DNA from: Bog-756 sp035534835
GTDB lineage: Bacteria; Actinomycetota; Acidimicrobiia; Acidimicrobiales; RAAP-2
DNA: 18,946 bases
Direction: 5' to 3'
NCBI GenBank assembly: GCA_035534835.1
Contig: DATLRE010000211.1
Span: 1-18,946, forward strand
The notes under the pieces were generated by a model. That model saw only the letters and a program-made list of their open reading frames with translations, was not told the origin of the DNA and did not search any database. Shown here one piece after another: positions 6,444 to 13,616 of the stretch. Positions within the stretch are counted from its first letter, which is position 1. Every line of letters begins with the position of its first letter. A program made the translations under genes and the position numbers.

Positions 6444-7148
6444 GTGAGCGGACCAGTGGCGGTGCAGGCGCACCGGGGGAGCCCGGACCCCGCCTCGGGC
6501 ATCCGCGAGAACACGCTGGAGGCGTTCGCCAGGGCCCGTGAGCTGGGCGCTGACGGGGTGGAGCTCGACGTCCGCCTCACCGTCGACGGCGGCCTGGTCG
6601 TGCATCACGACCCGGTGATCCCCGGGGTGGGCGCCCTCCACGAGCTGGCCACCGGCGACCTTCCCTCGTACGTGCCGCTCCTCGCCGAGGCACTCCGGGA
6701 GTGTGCGGGAATGGTCGTGAACATCGAGATCAAGAACCTCCCGACGGAGCCGGCATTCGATCCGTCCGACCGGTGCGCCGCCGACGTGGCGGCCCTCGTC
6801 GATGCTGCGGCCGCCGGGGAGTCCGTCATCGTGTCGTCATTCTGGCCCGGGGCTGTGGCCACCGTCCGGGACGCCGGCTCCGGCATCCGCACGGGCCTCC
6901 TGGTCATCCCCTCGTCCGATCCGGGCACTGCCGTCGACGGGGCCGTCCGACTGGGGTGCGCCGCCGTCCATCTGCCGGTCGGCCTGGTCTCTCCGGCCGC
7001 TGTGGCCGTCGCCCACGACGCCGGGCTGGCCGTCGCCGCGTGGACCGTGGTCGACAGCGCGGCCCTCACCTCGGTGCTCGAGGCCGGCGTGGACACGATC
7101 GTGACCGACGATGTGGCCATGGTCCGTCGTCGTCTCGACCAGGGGTGA
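6444..7148 (+). CDS. Glycerophosphodiester phosphodiesterase (GDPD family)
   Basis: A 234-residue GDPD TIM barrel that would hydrolyse deacylated phospholipid headgroups to an alcohol and glycerol 3-phosphate. Conserved motifs: AHRG with catalytic H10, ENTLEAF at 22-28, E40-L-D42 for metal binding, and VVHHDP with the second catalytic histidine H55; NIEIKN follows near residue 100. The C-terminal strands AAWTVVD and VDTIVTDDVA are typical. No signal peptide is present, so it is probably cytosolic. GTG 6444 is chosen from GAGAGGAG 8 nt upstream and because HRG should be close to the N terminus; in-frame starts at 6387 and 6411 would add unrelated residues. It is divergent from whiB1 across 205 bp and is followed by a hairpin. 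Confidence 0.87.
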   Translation: MSGPVAVQAHRGSPDPASGIRENTLEAFARARELGADGVELDVRLTVDGGLVVHHDPVIPGVGALHELATGDLPSYVPLLAEALRECAGMVVNIEIKNLPTEPAFDPSDRCAADVAALVDAAAAGESVIVSSFWPGAVATVRDAGSGIRTGLLVIPSSDPGTAVDGAVRLGCAAVHLPVGLVSPAAVAVAHDAGLAVAAWTVVDSAALTSVLEAGVDTIVTDDVAMVRRRLDQG

Positions 7149-7205
7149 CGGGGCGCCCCGGCAGCGCCTCGGCAGTGGGAGGCCGCCCCGATCCCGGTGC
7201 CCGGT

Positions 7206-7233
7206 GGCCCCGGCGCGGGCCCGCGCACGGGCC
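7206..7233 (+). terminator. Nested GC hairpin after the GDPD gene
   Basis: The outer arms GGCCC (7206-7210) and GGGCC (7229-7233) enclose a 14-bp perfect palindrome, GCGCGGGCCCGCGC (7213-7226), with one 2x2 mismatch between them. It lies 57 bp after the GDPD stop and before the ETF promoter region, and has no T-run. Confidence 0.5.
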
Positions 7234-7265
7234 GTCCTGACCTGGGACGGTGCCCCGATTGGTCG

Positions 7266-7277
7266 AACCGGTCGGTT
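7266..7277. promoter_or_regulatory. Operator-like inverted repeat upstream of etfB
   Basis: AACCG-GT-CGGTT is a perfect 5-bp inverted repeat ending 20 bp before the etfB ATG. AACAAT at 7284-7289, eight bases before the ATG, may act as a -10 box, and no Shine-Dalgarno is seen, so the repeat would sit over the promoter. It could be the site of a repressor, but this is only inferred from position. Confidence 0.3.
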
Positions 7278-7297
7278 TTCGTCAACAATGCACGACT

Positions 7298-8077
7298 ATG
7301 AACGTCGTCGTCTGTGTAAAGCAGATCCCCGATCCCGCCGCACCACCGGCGCTCGATCCGGGATCGAAGAACCTCGTCCGTGACGGAAAGCTGATCCTGG
7401 ACGACTCCGATGCCTACGGAGTCGAGATGGCCCTGCAGCTAGCCGACGCCGCCGGCGGTGGCGAGGTGACCCTGGTCTCCATGGCTCCGAACGGCGAGGT
7501 CTCCGGCCTCCGTACCGCCCTGGCCATGGGTGCGGCCAAGGCCATCCTGGTGAGCGATCCCGTCCTGGCCGGCTCCGATTCGCTCGGAACCGCCAAGGTG
7601 CTGGCCGCCGCCATCACGCGTGCCGAGCCCGACTTGATCCTGGCGGCCACCGAGTCGTCGGACGGCTACACCGGAACCACGCCGGTCCAGATCGCCGAGA
7701 TCCTCGGCATGCCCTCGGTGACCTTCGCCAAGAAGGTCGAAGTGACCGGCTCCTCGGTCAAGGTCGAGCGGCAGACCGAGGCCGGTTACGACGAGGTCGA
7801 GTGCCCCCTTCCGGCCGTCGTGACCGTCACCGCAGGTGTGGTGGAGCCCCGGTATCCGTCCTTCAAGGGGATCATGGCCGCCAAGTCCAAGCCCGTCGAG
7901 AACCTCACGGTGGCCGACCTCGGCATCGACGCCGGCCAGGTCGGCGCCGCCGGCGCCCGCCAGGAGATCACCAACGTCGCCCCGGCCGATGCCCGGGCGG
8001 CAGGGGAGATCGTCGTCGACGAGGGCGAGGGTCACCTGCGGGTGATCGAGTTCCTCGAGCAGCTCAAGGTCCTCTAG
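7298..8077 (+). CDS. etfB: Electron transfer flavoprotein beta subunit
   Basis: A 259-residue ETF beta subunit, the usual length. MNVVVCVKQIPDP is the canonical N terminus, and the expected family blocks follow: DSDAYGVEMALQLA, ALAMGAAKAILVSD (AMP-binding region), ESSDGYTGTTPVQIAEILG and PRYPSFKGIMAAKSKP. With EtfA it forms a soluble FAD/AMP heterodimer that accepts electrons from acyl-CoA dehydrogenases and similar flavoenzymes and passes them to ETF:quinone oxidoreductase. ATG 7298 is chosen because the protein begins at the conserved MNVVVCVKQ; upstream in-frame codons lack family similarity. etfA follows after 24 bp. No dehydrogenase or ETF-QO gene is in the window, so this looks like a general-purpose ETF. 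Confidence 0.94.
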   Translation: MNVVVCVKQIPDPAAPPALDPGSKNLVRDGKLILDDSDAYGVEMALQLADAAGGGEVTLVSMAPNGEVSGLRTALAMGAAKAILVSDPVLAGSDSLGTAKVLAAAITRAEPDLILAATESSDGYTGTTPVQIAEILGMPSVTFAKKVEVTGSSVKVERQTEAGYDEVECPLPAVVTVTAGVVEPRYPSFKGIMAAKSKPVENLTVADLGIDAGQVGAAGARQEITNVAPADARAAGEIVVDEGEGHLRVIEFLEQLKVL

Positions 8078-8101
8078 GGCCGGTACCAGGAGAACACGCA
8101 C

Positions 8102-9070
8102 ATGACCATCGCCAAGATCTGGGTCGTCGCCGAAGTCGTCGACGGCGCCCCCACCACCACCTCGCTCGAACTGCTCAGCCACGCTCGTTCGCTGGCCGAC
8201 GGTGTGGAGGCCGTCGTCTGGGGTGACGGCGCCGCCGCCGCAGGCACCCTCGGCGAGTACGGCGCCACCACCGTCCACGACGTGGGCGACCTCGGCGGTG
8301 CCCTTCCGGGCGCCCCGGTGGCCGCGTCGATCGCCGCGGCCGTCGCCGGCGGCGCGGGTCCCGACGCCGTCCTCCTGCCCGCGACCTACGACGGTCGTGA
8401 CATCGCCGGCCGGCTGTCGGTGAAGCTCGACCGTCCGGTGCTGACCAATGTCGTCGACCTGACCGAGACCGACGGCGGACTGGCCAGCCAGCACGCCATC
8501 TTCGGCGGAACCGAGATCCTCACCGCCCGGTTCACCGCCGAGGGTCCCGGCATCTTCGTGGTCCGGGCCAAGTCGTTCCCGGCCGAGCCCTCGGGGGGCG
8601 CCCCCGCGGCCGTCGTCGCCGCCCCCGCCCCCGACACCGGCGCGGCGAACGCGGCCCGCATCGTGGCCCGCCACGTGGAGGAGCGCACCGGACCGAAGCT
8701 GGACGAGGCCGACGTCGTCGTGTCGGGCGGCCGTGGCCTCGGCGAAAAGGAGCAGTACGCCATGATCGAGCAGCTTGCCTCGCTGCTCCATGGTGCCGCC
8801 GGGGCGAGCCGCGCCATCGTGGACGCCGGCTGGGTGCCCTATTCGCACCAGGTCGGCCAGACCGGAAAGACGGTGAAGCCCACCGTCTACATGGCCTGCG
8901 GGATCTCCGGTGCCACCCAGCACATGGTGGGCATGAAGAACTCGAAGAACATCGTGGCCATCAACAAGGACCAGGATGCACCGATCTTCCAGGTTGCCGA
9001 TCTGGGCATCGTGGGTGACGTGCACAAGGTCGTGCCGAAGCTCATCGAGGCCCTCCAGGCCCGGGGCTGA
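8102..9070 (+). CDS. etfA: Electron transfer flavoprotein alpha subunit
   Basis: A 322-residue ETF alpha subunit. The N-terminal half has the nucleotide-binding-like fold (IWVVAEVVDG, LLPATYDGRDIAGRLSVKL). The C-terminal FAD domain is strongly conserved: VVSGGRGLGEKEQ, GWVPYSHQVGQTGKTV, YMACGISGATQHMVGM, IVAINKDQDAPIFQVADLGIV and the closing DVHKVVPKLIEAL. ATG 8102 has AGGAGA at 8088-8093, 8 nt upstream. The gene is 24 bp after etfB and is certainly in one operon with it. A strong hairpin follows the stop codon immediately. Codon use matches the neighbours. The linker near residues 163-180 is Ala/Pro-rich. Confidence 0.95.
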   Translation: MTIAKIWVVAEVVDGAPTTTSLELLSHARSLADGVEAVVWGDGAAAAGTLGEYGATTVHDVGDLGGALPGAPVAASIAAAVAGGAGPDAVLLPATYDGRDIAGRLSVKLDRPVLTNVVDLTETDGGLASQHAIFGGTEILTARFTAEGPGIFVVRAKSFPAEPSGGAPAAVVAAPAPDTGAANAARIVARHVEERTGPKLDEADVVVSGGRGLGEKEQYAMIEQLASLLHGAAGASRAIVDAGWVPYSHQVGQTGKTVKPTVYMACGISGATQHMVGMKNSKNIVAINKDQDAPIFQVADLGIVGDVHKVVPKLIEALQARG

Positions 9071-9508
9071 GGTCCCGGCGCCGCCCGTGACGGGCCGGCG
9101 CCACGTCATCACGCAGCGATCCCGGGCCCCGGCTCCCACCGCGGGCCGGGCCGCGTCCAGGGCCGACCGCCGGGCGGGGCGCCTCGCTGCCCGATAGCCA
9201 CCGCGTCGGTCGGCGGGCACCGCGGTTGCGGGCGCGGCGTGGTCAGGGTCGGGGCGGCCGCGGTCGTCCCGGGTGGGCCCGGCCGCACCCGGGAAGACGG
9301 GTCCACCGGGCCCCGCCGGCGGCCGCCACGGGGTGCGCCGGGAGCCGGTGACCGAACGTCCACCAGCAGGGCTCCGCCGACCTCGGGCGTCCTGCGCGGC
9401 GCCTCCGGACATCACAGGGGGCGAGGGGCCCACCGGGTAGTGTCCGCACCAGTGCTGCCGGCCGGTGGCACGGGCGCCCATCTCCCTCTCCCTCCGAACG
9501 AAGTACAC
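9071..9508. other. 438-bp noncoding stretch between etfA and the MBOAT gene
   Basis: After the etfA hairpin this region is very GC-rich and without a convincing gene; the open frames here are Arg/Pro/Gly-rich as expected of random GC-rich DNA. It holds an 8-bp inverted repeat, GGGCCCGG (9275-9282) and CCGGGCCC (9306-9313). TAGTGT at 9438-9443 is a possible -10 box for the downstream gene, eight bases before an in-frame GTG at 9452. I see no tRNA or known RNA motif. Confidence 0.5.
9077..9102 (+). terminator. Strong hairpin after etfA
   Basis: GGCGCCGCCCG (9077-9087), loop TGA and CGGGCCGGCGCC (9091-9102) pair along 11 bp with one bulged C. It begins 6 bases after the etfA stop. No T-run follows, but position and strength fit an intrinsic terminator of a GC-rich actinobacterium. 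Confidence 0.6.
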
Positions 9509-10930
9509 GTGCTCTTTCCCACCATCGACTTCGCCATCTTCTTCGCCGTGGTCTTCACGGTGCAGTGGCTGTTGGTCCCGTATGCGGGCCCGTGGAAGGC
9601 GTTCATGGTGCTGGCCAGCTACTTCTTCTACGCGTGGTGGGACTGGCGCTTCATCTTCCTCCTCGCGGCCTCGACCACCATCGCCCTCGTCGGCGGGAGG
9701 CTCGTCCATCGCACCACCGGGGTCCGGCGCAAGACCGTGCTGTGGTCCACACTCGCCCTGCTCCTCGGGCTGCTCGCGTGGTTCAAGTACTTCGGCTTCG
9801 TGGCCGTGAACGTCGACAACGTGACCCACGTGCTCGGCCTCGGCCGGCCGGTTCCGCTGCTGGCGATCACCCTGCCCATCGGCATCTCGTTCTTCACCTT
9901 CATGGCCATCAGCTACGTCGTGGACATCTACCGGGGCGTGCTCCGACCGGCACGGGGGATCGACGTCACCGTCTACCTGGCGTTCTTCCCGCACCTCGTC
10001 GCCGGGCCCATCGTCCGGGGCACCGAGCTCCTGCCCCAGATCCGCACGATGCGGGACCCGACGGACGTCCACTACGTCGAGGCGTTCTGGCTCATCGCCG
10101 CCGGCCTCGCCAAGAAGGTCGTCCTCTCGTCCTACCTGTCGACCTATGTCGTGGACCCGGTGTTCGCCGACCCCCACCAGCACTCCGCCCCCGAGGTGCT
10201 CTTCGCCGTCTGGGGGTACGCCGTCCAGATCTACGCCGACTTCAGCGGCTACACCGACATCGCCATCGGGCTCGCTCTGCTCATGGGATTCCGGTTCCCG
10301 GTCAACTTCCGTCGGCCCTACACCGCCATCGACCTCCAGGACTTCTGGCGCCGCTGGCACATCACCCTGTCGTTCTGGTTGCGCGACTACCTGTACATCC
10401 CCCTCGGGGGGAATCGGGGGAGCGAGACCCGCATCTCGCTCAACATCATGATCACCATGCTGCTCGGGGGCCTGTGGCACGGAGCGTCGTGGACCTTCGT
10501 CCTGTGGGGCGCCTACCACGGCGTGGGCCAGGTCATCGGGCGACGGCGCCGCGCCGCCCGGCTGGCACGGGGCCTCCCCGCCACGCCCGTCGGGAGGGCC
10601 CGGGTGGCGTGGGCCCGGTTCGTCACCTTCCAGGTGGTCTGCCTCGGCTGGCTGTTCTTCCGCGCCGACTCGCTCGGTGCGGCATTCGCAATGCTGGGTC
10701 GGCTCGTCACCGGCTGGGGTTCGTCGCCCCTGGTCACCCCGCTGGCGGCCCTGGCCATCGCCGCCGGGATCGCCAGTCAGTACCTGCCGGACGACTGGCT
10801 CGCCGTGGTCCAGCGCGGCTTCGCCGACCGCCGCCCGCTGATCCAGGGAGCCATACTTGGCCTGGTGCTCCTGGCCATCACGACACTCGGTCCCCAGGGC
10901 GTCGCCCCGTTCATCTACTACCGGTTCTGA
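9509..10930 (+). CDS. MBOAT-family membrane O-acyltransferase (AlgI/PatA-like)
   Basis: A 473-residue multi-spanning membrane protein of the MBOAT family, close to AlgI-type polymer O-acetyltransferases. VLFPTIDFAIFFAVVF is the characteristic AlgI-like N terminus. Hydrophobic helices recur to the C terminus, and the conserved core reads DFWRRWHITLSFWLRDYLYIPLGGNRG (H284, in pieces) and GLWHGASW, whose H324 is the expected catalytic histidine. Such proteins move acyl groups, often acetyl, across the membrane to a sugar polymer, usually with an SGNH partner, and one follows directly. GTG 9509 is chosen from family alignment, though no good Shine-Dalgarno precedes it; GTG 9452 with TAGTGT eight bases upstream is a plausible longer, nearly leaderless start. 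The polymer is unknown. Confidence 0.88.
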   Translation: MLFPTIDFAIFFAVVFTVQWLLVPYAGPWKAFMVLASYFFYAWWDWRFIFLLAASTTIALVGGRLVHRTTGVRRKTVLWSTLALLLGLLAWFKYFGFVAVNVDNVTHVLGLGRPVPLLAITLPIGISFFTFMAISYVVDIYRGVLRPARGIDVTVYLAFFPHLVAGPIVRGTELLPQIRTMRDPTDVHYVEAFWLIAAGLAKKVVLSSYLSTYVVDPVFADPHQHSAPEVLFAVWGYAVQIYADFSGYTDIAIGLALLMGFRFPVNFRRPYTAIDLQDFWRRWHITLSFWLRDYLYIPLGGNRGSETRISLNIMITMLLGGLWHGASWTFVLWGAYHGVGQVIGRRRRAARLARGLPATPVGRARVAWARFVTFQVVCLGWLFFRADSLGAAFAMLGRLVTGWGSSPLVTPLAALAIAAGIASQYLPDDWLAVVQRGFADRRPLIQGAILGLVLLAITTLGPQGVAPFIYYRF

Positions 10931-10932
10931 CG

Positions 10933-12156
10933 TTGCCGCCTCCCCCGCCCTCCCACAGGCCGCCCGCTCCCGATCCGCCCGCAACCGGACCACCGGTGGT
11001 CCGACCCGACAACGTGCCCTACGACTGGTCGGAACCACGCTCTGACCGGGCGCGGGATCCCGGGAAGGAGTCCGTCGGCGACCACGCGGACCACGCGGAC
11101 CACGTCGCCGGCGACGGCTTCCACGCCGGCCTCGCCGAACACGCCTTCTGGGAGCGGCTGCCGTTCCCCGGCGCTCCGTGGCGACGCGTGCTGTTCATCG
11201 GCGTCGTCTGCTTCGGACTCTGGTTCCTCCTCGACGCACCGAGCCTCCAGCACTCGGCCCAGACATCCCCGATCGGCACCCGGCGGACGGTGTCGATGGA
11301 CGTGGTCGGTCCGGTTGCCGCGTTGAGCCGCACGCTCGGCCTCGACAACGCGGTCGGCTGGACCGACCAGGTACTCGGGCGTCGACCTGGGGGCGGCCCG
11401 GCCCTCGCCGTTCCCGTCCACCGGCCGAAGCCGAAGCCCCCGCCGGTCGTGGCCAGCGGCACGACGACGCCGACGACCCTGCCGTTGCTCAACGACCACC
11501 CGACGCCCGCGTCGCCGCTGCGCGTGCTCATCGTCGGGGACTCGGTCGGCCTCGACCTCGGTCAGCCGTTGGTCAACGCGCTCGGCGCATTCGGTGACGT
11601 CACCACCTACCTCGATGGTCGGATCGACACCGGCCTCACGCGGCCGGACTACTTCAACTGGCCTGCCGAGCTCCAGGTCGACCTGGCCAACCACCAGCCA
11701 CAATTGGTGATCGTGATGATCGGCGCGAACGACCCCCAGGGGCTGGTCACCCCGGACGGGAGCCTCCGCTTCGGCCAGCCGGGGTGGGACGAGGCGTACT
11801 CGGCGCGGGTGTCGGCGTTCATCGCCGAGGCCAACGCGGCCGGGGCCCACGTGCTGTGGGTGGGGATGCCACCCATGCAGGACCCGGGTCTCGACGCGGC
11901 CCTCAAGCACCTGAACGGTCTCGTCCAGGCCCAGGTCGCCGCGACCAAGGACGGTGCCGCGTCCTACCTGTCGTCGGTGCCGGCGCTCGGCGACCAGAAC
12001 CACAACTATGCGGCCTACCTCCCCGATCCGTCGGGTGCCGTGACCAACGTCCGCACACCGGACGGGATCCACCTGACCCCTGCAGGCGGGGCGCGGCTGG
12101 CCGCAGCCGTGGTGGCCGACATGGAGAGCCAGCTGCACATCCAGCTGGCACCGTGA
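10933..12156 (+). CDS. Membrane-anchored SGNH/GDSL hydrolase-fold protein (DUF459-like)
   Basis: About 407 residues if started at TTG 10933, two bases after the MBOAT stop; GTG 10996 or 11014 are alternatives and none has a clear ribosome site. A Pro-rich and acidic cytosolic region, with DHADHADHV, precedes one transmembrane helix (VLFIGVVCFGLWFLLDA). A Pro/Thr-rich linker leads to an outside SGNH domain: block I VGDSVGLDLG (S204), block III IGAND (N266, D267) and block V DGIHLTP (D377, H380), so the Ser/Asp/His triad is intact. Paired with the MBOAT protein, it probably transfers the acyl group to, or removes it from, an envelope or secreted glycan, like AlgX/AlgJ or PatB systems. Residue numbers assume the TTG start. 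Confidence 0.82.
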   Translation: MPPPPPSHRPPAPDPPATGPPVVRPDNVPYDWSEPRSDRARDPGKESVGDHADHADHVAGDGFHAGLAEHAFWERLPFPGAPWRRVLFIGVVCFGLWFLLDAPSLQHSAQTSPIGTRRTVSMDVVGPVAALSRTLGLDNAVGWTDQVLGRRPGGGPALAVPVHRPKPKPPPVVASGTTTPTTLPLLNDHPTPASPLRVLIVGDSVGLDLGQPLVNALGAFGDVTTYLDGRIDTGLTRPDYFNWPAELQVDLANHQPQLVIVMIGANDPQGLVTPDGSLRFGQPGWDEAYSARVSAFIAEANAAGAHVLWVGMPPMQDPGLDAALKHLNGLVQAQVAATKDGAASYLSSVPALGDQNHNYAAYLPDPSGAVTNVRTPDGIHLTPAGGARLAAAVVADMESQLHIQLAP

Positions 12157-12172
12157 GCCCGCGCCTGCAGCG

Positions 12173-12231
12173 GGTCTGACCGGTGGGGGCGCCGACGCGC
12201 CGCACCACCCGGGCGGTCCGGCGGTCAGACC
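12173..12231. terminator. Bidirectional terminator between convergent genes
   Basis: GGTCTGACCG (12173-12182) and CGGTCAGACC (12222-12231) are a perfect 10-bp inverted repeat around a nested hairpin, GGTG/CACC then GGCGC (12188-12192), loop CGAC, GCGCC (12197-12201). It separates the SGNH gene from the convergent SCO1664-like gene, and the right arm contains that gene's stop codon (TCA at 12225-12227). Confidence 0.6.
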
Positions 12232-13031
12232 AGCGGCCAGGGGTACGGCGGGCGGTCGCCCACCGGCTCGGGGAACACACCCGTCTCGGCCAACCGGGCA
12301 GCCCGCTCGAGTACCGACTCGGCCTCCGACCCGGACAGCAGCTCCTCCAGCTCCGTCGGCAGCCCCTCGGCGACGAGCCGCTCGAGATCGGCGACGACGT
12401 GGGCGGGCACGGGCTCGCCGGCGAATTCCCAGATGACCGTCCGCAGCTTGTGGTGGACGTGGAAGCACAGGCCGTGGTCGATGGCCCACAGTCGACCGTC
12501 CGACGCGTGGAGCACGTGCCCGCTCTTGCGGTCGGCGTTGTTGGCCACGACGTCGAAGGCGCAGAAGACGCGCAACTCGTCCTCGCGGCCGCCCGCTTCC
12601 TGCAGCGTGAAGTAGTGCTGCTCGTAGTCGGACTCGATGAACAGCTGCAGCGAGCCCGGTCCGAACGGGGCGTCGTCCCGGACCACGGTGGGAGGCACGA
12701 GTCCCCATCCGAGTGCCTCGGACAGCCGGTAGGCGGCCACCTCGCGCCGGTACAGCCCGTCGGGGAAGTCCCAGAGGGACTGCTCCCCCCGGTGCGGCTT
12801 GTAGACGGCCTGGACGGGTCCGTGTCCGGCACGCCGCACCGGAACGACGGCGCCGTCCCGATCGGCATCGTCCGGCGCGCCGGCGCACGCGTCGTCCGCG
12901 CCCTCGAGTGTGACCAGGAAGGTGAGGTTCGAGCTCCAGGGGAGGCGTCCCTCGATGGTCAGCTCACGGGTGGCGAGTAGTCGGGCGGCCACCTCCAGCG
13001 ACGGACCGGCGTCGGGCCGCCAGCCGATCAC
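12225..13031 (-). CDS. SCO1664-family protein, PI3/4-kinase-like fold
   Basis: A 268-residue protein I assign to the actinobacterial SCO1664 family, which shows distant similarity to phosphatidylinositol 3-/4-kinases. Kinase-like landmarks are AVYKPHRGE (candidate nucleotide-binding lysine), GLYRREVAAYRLSEALGWG, DVVANNADRKSGHVL (catalytic-loop-like NNADRK) and AIDHGLCFH, where DHG resembles the metal-binding DFG. Enzymatic activity is unproven. GTG 13031 is chosen because GTGA overlaps the stop of the upstream gene by 4 bases; ATG 13067 in the same frame would add 12 residues and a 40-base overlap. Neither has a Shine-Dalgarno. In other actinobacteria this family accompanies DUF3090 and MSMEG_4193-type phosphatases, as here. 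It is the last gene of the run, followed by a terminator. Confidence 0.85.
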   Translation of the reverse strand: MIGWRPDAGPSLEVAARLLATRELTIEGRLPWSSNLTFLVTLEGADDACAGAPDDADRDGAVVPVRRAGHGPVQAVYKPHRGEQSLWDFPDGLYRREVAAYRLSEALGWGLVPPTVVRDDAPFGPGSLQLFIESDYEQHYFTLQEAGGREDELRVFCAFDVVANNADRKSGHVLHASDGRLWAIDHGLCFHVHHKLRTVIWEFAGEPVPAHVVADLERLVAEGLPTELEELLSGSEAESVLERAARLAETGVFPEPVGDRPPYPWPLV

Positions 13032-13522
13032 ACGACCGGAGGACGGTGGCCGTTGGTTCGTGGGCATTCGTGTCCGGACGGGTCCAGCGGGGAGCCGCAG
13101 AGCGGGCAGGGGGGCCTCCCGGACTCGATGAGTCGGGTGGCCTGGATCGTGAACGCGGCCGCCTGCTCACGGGTGATCGACACCCGTGCGATGGCGCCCA
13201 TCGCGCCTTCGGGAACGAGCTCTTCGATGACCAGGACGACCCGGTCCTCCGCCTCGTCGAACGACACCCCGATCGTGCCGACCGCCCAGTCCGGGTCCGT
13301 GGGCTCCTCGAGTTCCTGGTCCTCGGGCAGGTGGCCGGGCCGTTGCTGGTCCTTCACCACCCGTGCCAGAAGGTCGCCCATGGCGGCCACCTGCTGCTTC
13401 TCGATCTTGAGGGTCAGCCGCGTGTCGCCCTGGCGGCACTGGACCAGGAACAGGCGGTTGCCCACGGGGCCGACCGTGCCCACGCACAGCCGGTCGGCCG
13501 ACAGGTCGAAGGCATCCGTCAT
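13028..13522 (-). CDS. DUF3090 family protein with C-terminal zinc-ribbon-like motif
   Basis: A 164-residue DUF3090 protein, a family nearly confined to actinobacteria and without known function. The N-terminal part is beta-rich (LCVGTVGPVGNRLFLVQCRQG, in pieces) with an ordered KIEKQQVAAMGDLLARV helix; VGTIGVSFDEAEDRVVLVIEE follows. The C terminus holds C139-x2-C142, H151 and C153, a likely zinc site. ATG 13522 is preceded by a strong GAGGAGGG ribosome site. It lies 94 bp after the phosphatase stop and overlaps the kinase-like gene by 4 bases, so it is translationally coupled to that gene. The consistent company of these three families suggests one shared pathway or complex. Confidence 0.87.
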   Translation of the reverse strand: MTDAFDLSADRLCVGTVGPVGNRLFLVQCRQGDTRLTLKIEKQQVAAMGDLLARVVKDQQRPGHLPEDQELEEPTDPDWAVGTIGVSFDEAEDRVVLVIEELVPEGAMGAIARVSITREQAAAFTIQATRLIESGRPPCPLCGSPLDPSGHECPRTNGHRPPVV

Positions 13523-13580
13523 GCGGCGTCCCCCCTCCTCGCTCGGGCGGCCGTGACCGTCGCCGCAGCATCCGTGCGCC

Positions 13581-13608
13581 GGCCTTCAGGACGGCCTTCA
13601 GGACGGCC
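13581..13608. repeat. Two tandem 12-bp repeats between the phosphatase and DUF3090 genes
   Basis: GGCCTTCAGGAC occurs at 13581-13592 and again at 13593-13604, then GGCC. On the transcribed strand the three GGCC blocks, spaced 8 bases apart, can pair in alternative ways. The repeat lies in the 94-bp gap, upstream of the DUF3090 ribosome site. Confidence 0.6.
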
Positions 13609-13616
13609 CGTGGGGC

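Noticed and set aside
9275..9313. A structured RNA or riboswitch in the etfA-MBOAT gap
   Set aside because: Only short GC inverted repeats are present, which are frequent by chance at this base composition; no known aptamer core is recognisable.
7439..11038. A 1199-codon open frame on the minus strand opposite etfBA and the MBOAT gene
   Set aside because: It is antisense to three well-supported genes, its product is a low-complexity mix rich in Gly, Asp, Val, Glu and Arg with no recognisable domain, and such frames are expected from GC-biased third codon positions.
13031..13067. ATG 13067 as the start of the SCO1664-like gene
   Set aside because: It would give a 40-base overlap with DUF3090 and no ribosome site; GTG 13031 gives the common 4-base GTGA coupling. 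It is kept as an alternative.
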